A stretch of DNA of 7,219 bases from Azoarcus_F sp036734105. Lineage in GTDB: Bacteria > Pseudomonadota > Gammaproteobacteria > Burkholderiales > Rhodocyclaceae. Where the stretch lies: the NCBI GenBank assembly GCA_036734105.1, contig DAIMZH010000098.1, positions 1 through 7,219 on the forward strand, written 5' to 3'. The notes under the pieces were generated by a model. The model searched no databases. It saw only the letters and a list, made by a program, of their open reading frames with translations, and was not told where the DNA came from. The first letter of the stretch is position 1; each line of letters starts with the position of its first letter. A program made the position numbers and the translations under genes. Positions 6,312 through 7,219 of the stretch are shown here, piece by piece.

Positions 6312-6764
6312 ATGGCACGACCCCGCAACATTGATGCAACCGCCCAATATCTGGGCAATACAAACCCCGTGATGGTCGGCGAAATTGGCCGTGGTGATGT
6401 GGACGAAATCGAAAAGGTTGTCTCGATGGACGCTGCACACTTGGAAGCCTTCATGAACGAGCCCGTCATCATTGTTGTGATGAGTTCCGGCATGGAGAAC
6501 GAAACCGACATGGTGCAAGTTGGCGTCAATGGCGTGACCCAATTCATGCTGCGCGATGAGCCGATCACGGTCAAACGCAAGTACGTTGAGCGACTGGCCC
6601 GCTGCAAGCAGACCGATTTTTCGCAGACGCTGGACGACCGGCTTGGCGAACAAATGAACTCCCTGCGCCGCCGCCATGCGCTGCGTTACCCCTTTTCTGT
6701 GATCCAGGACGACAACCCCAAGGGTGGCGCTTGGCTCAAGCAGATTTTGGCTGAACCTGTCTGA
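6312..6764 (+). CDS. Phage head-module protein of unknown function (150 residues)
   Basis: The protein follows the capsid gene and precedes the adaptor-like gene. Visible segments are an acidic N-terminal half (GDVDEIEKVVSMDAAHLEAF); a hydrophobic strand, PVIIVVMSS (about 51-59); a block VNGVTQFMLRDEPITVKRKY then VERLARCKQ (72-100); and ALRYPFSVIQDDNPKGGAWL (123-142). I recall similar blocks (NGV.Q...R......KRKYVE.LARAK and YPFSV..D.NP.G..WL) in conserved uncharacterised proteins encoded beside N4-gp56 capsid genes, but not a tested function. There is no transmembrane segment or signal peptide, and no enzyme motif. The start is well supported by GGAGA at 6302-6306, five bases before the ATG. 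A minor capsid, decoration or head-completion role is possible from position alone. Confidence 0.85.
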   Translation: MARPRNIDATAQYLGNTNPVMVGEIGRGDVDEIEKVVSMDAAHLEAFMNEPVIIVVMSSGMENETDMVQVGVNGVTQFMLRDEPITVKRKYVERLARCKQTDFSQTLDDRLGEQMNSLRRRHALRYPFSVIQDDNPKGGAWLKQILAEPV

Positions 6765-6769
6765 TCGCT

Positions 6770-7219
6770 ATGACACTGGCCGAACTGATCGTCATGTACC
6801 GGGCGCAAGCGTTTGACAACGCCGAGCCTTATTTTTGCTCTGACGAGCTGCTGACGATCTATGCCAACGAAGGCCAGGACGAGGCGTGCAGGCGTGGTGA
6901 ATTGCTGCGCTCTGCTTCTGCAAGTTTCTGCACACTGAGCTTTGCCGCCAATGATGAGTCGGTGGCTTTGGACCCCCGCATCATTCGCATCAAGTCAGCG
7001 CGCGTCAACAACAAGACCGTCGCCGTGGTGTCTTCCGACCAGATGGACGATCTGTTCCCCGAGTGGATGGACGACACCAGCCGCTGCGAACCGACGCACT
7101 TGATTGAAGGTGTGGACACGGGCCGGTTGAACCTCTGGCCGCGACCGGCTCAATCTGGCGTGGTCAAGTTGAGGGTGCACCGCTTGCCACTCGAAAAGAT
7201 GGCGAACGAGACAGACGAG
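6770..7219 (+). CDS. Head-tail adaptor-like protein (partial, runs off the right edge)
   Basis: The frame is open for 150 codons from the ATG at 6770 to the end of the window, with no stop, so the C-terminus is missing. The pattern fits phage adaptor or connector proteins that bind beneath the portal ring: an N-terminal helical part with a WSDEEL-like element (here YFCSDELLTIYANEGQDEA, 21-39), a helix rich in Arg/Leu, then FAANDESVALDPRIIRIKSAR (58-78), a central region ending in LFPEWMDDT (95-103), a strand-rich segment GRLNLWPRPAQ (118-128), and VKLRVHRLPLEKM (132-144). I recall this combination of LDPRI, then LWPxP, then RLPL in such adaptors. The gene starts five bases after the previous stop, without a clear Shine-Dalgarno sequence, so translational coupling is likely. 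A later in-frame ATG at residue 9 would remove the first helix turns and is less likely. Confidence 0.78.
   Translation, partial: MTLAELIVMYRAQAFDNAEPYFCSDELLTIYANEGQDEACRRGELLRSASASFCTLSFAANDESVALDPRIIRIKSARVNNKTVAVVSSDQMDDLFPEWMDDTSRCEPTHLIEGVDTGRLNLWPRPAQSGVVKLRVHRLPLEKMANETDE

Noticed and set aside
1..7219. A search for a novel accessory system: CRISPR arrays, reverse transcriptase or template/variable repeats, toxin-antitoxin pairs, insertion sequences, tRNAs, or genes inserted between head genes.
   Set aside because: None was seen. All space is filled by consecutive structural genes, with only short gaps holding terminators and ribosome sites.

Overview
This window is the DNA-packaging and head-morphogenesis block of a tailed double-stranded DNA phage or prophage. 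All recognisable genes are on the + strand and packed tightly, with gaps of 1 to 21 bases except around terminators. In order they are: the 3' end of an unidentified gene (1-105), terminase small subunit (178-681), terminase large subunit (683-1975), a large portal protein (1977-4079), a 72-residue conserved-looking small protein (4083-4301), a scaffolding protein (4323-5144), an N4-gp56-type major capsid protein (5163-6203), a 150-residue phage protein of unknown function (6312-6764), and a head-tail adaptor-like protein that runs off the right edge (6770-7219).

The gene order follows capsid assembly. The scaffold directs capsid-protein assembly around the portal, the terminase docks on the portal and pumps DNA in, and adaptor proteins then close the portal and take the tail. 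The terminase pair resembles Shigella phage Sf6 gp1/gp2, the portal is of the large (about 700 residue) class, and the capsid protein carries the N4-gp56 signature blocks. This mix suggests a podovirus-like particle with headful packaging, although no tail gene is visible. Base composition (moderately GC-rich, judged by eye) and codon choice suggest a proteobacterial host, perhaps of the Burkholderiales. That is a weak inference, and nothing here decides between a lytic phage and a prophage: no integrase, att site, tRNA or host gene is visible.

Transcription appears to be divided by intrinsic terminators. One (94-118) overlaps the stop codon of the leftmost gene and isolates it from the terminase operon. 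Two in tandem (6209-6229 and 6265-6293) follow the capsid gene and separate it from the adaptor genes. I see no convincing sigma70 promoter after any of them. A 17/18-base near-identical sequence lies upstream of both the terminase small subunit gene and the 72-residue gene; it is the most unusual non-coding signal here.

No stretch longer than 300 bases lacks a gene. I found no defence system, RNA gene, CRISPR array, insertion sequence or diversity-generating element. Apart from the small signals listed, this is an ordinary, well-preserved phage head module.
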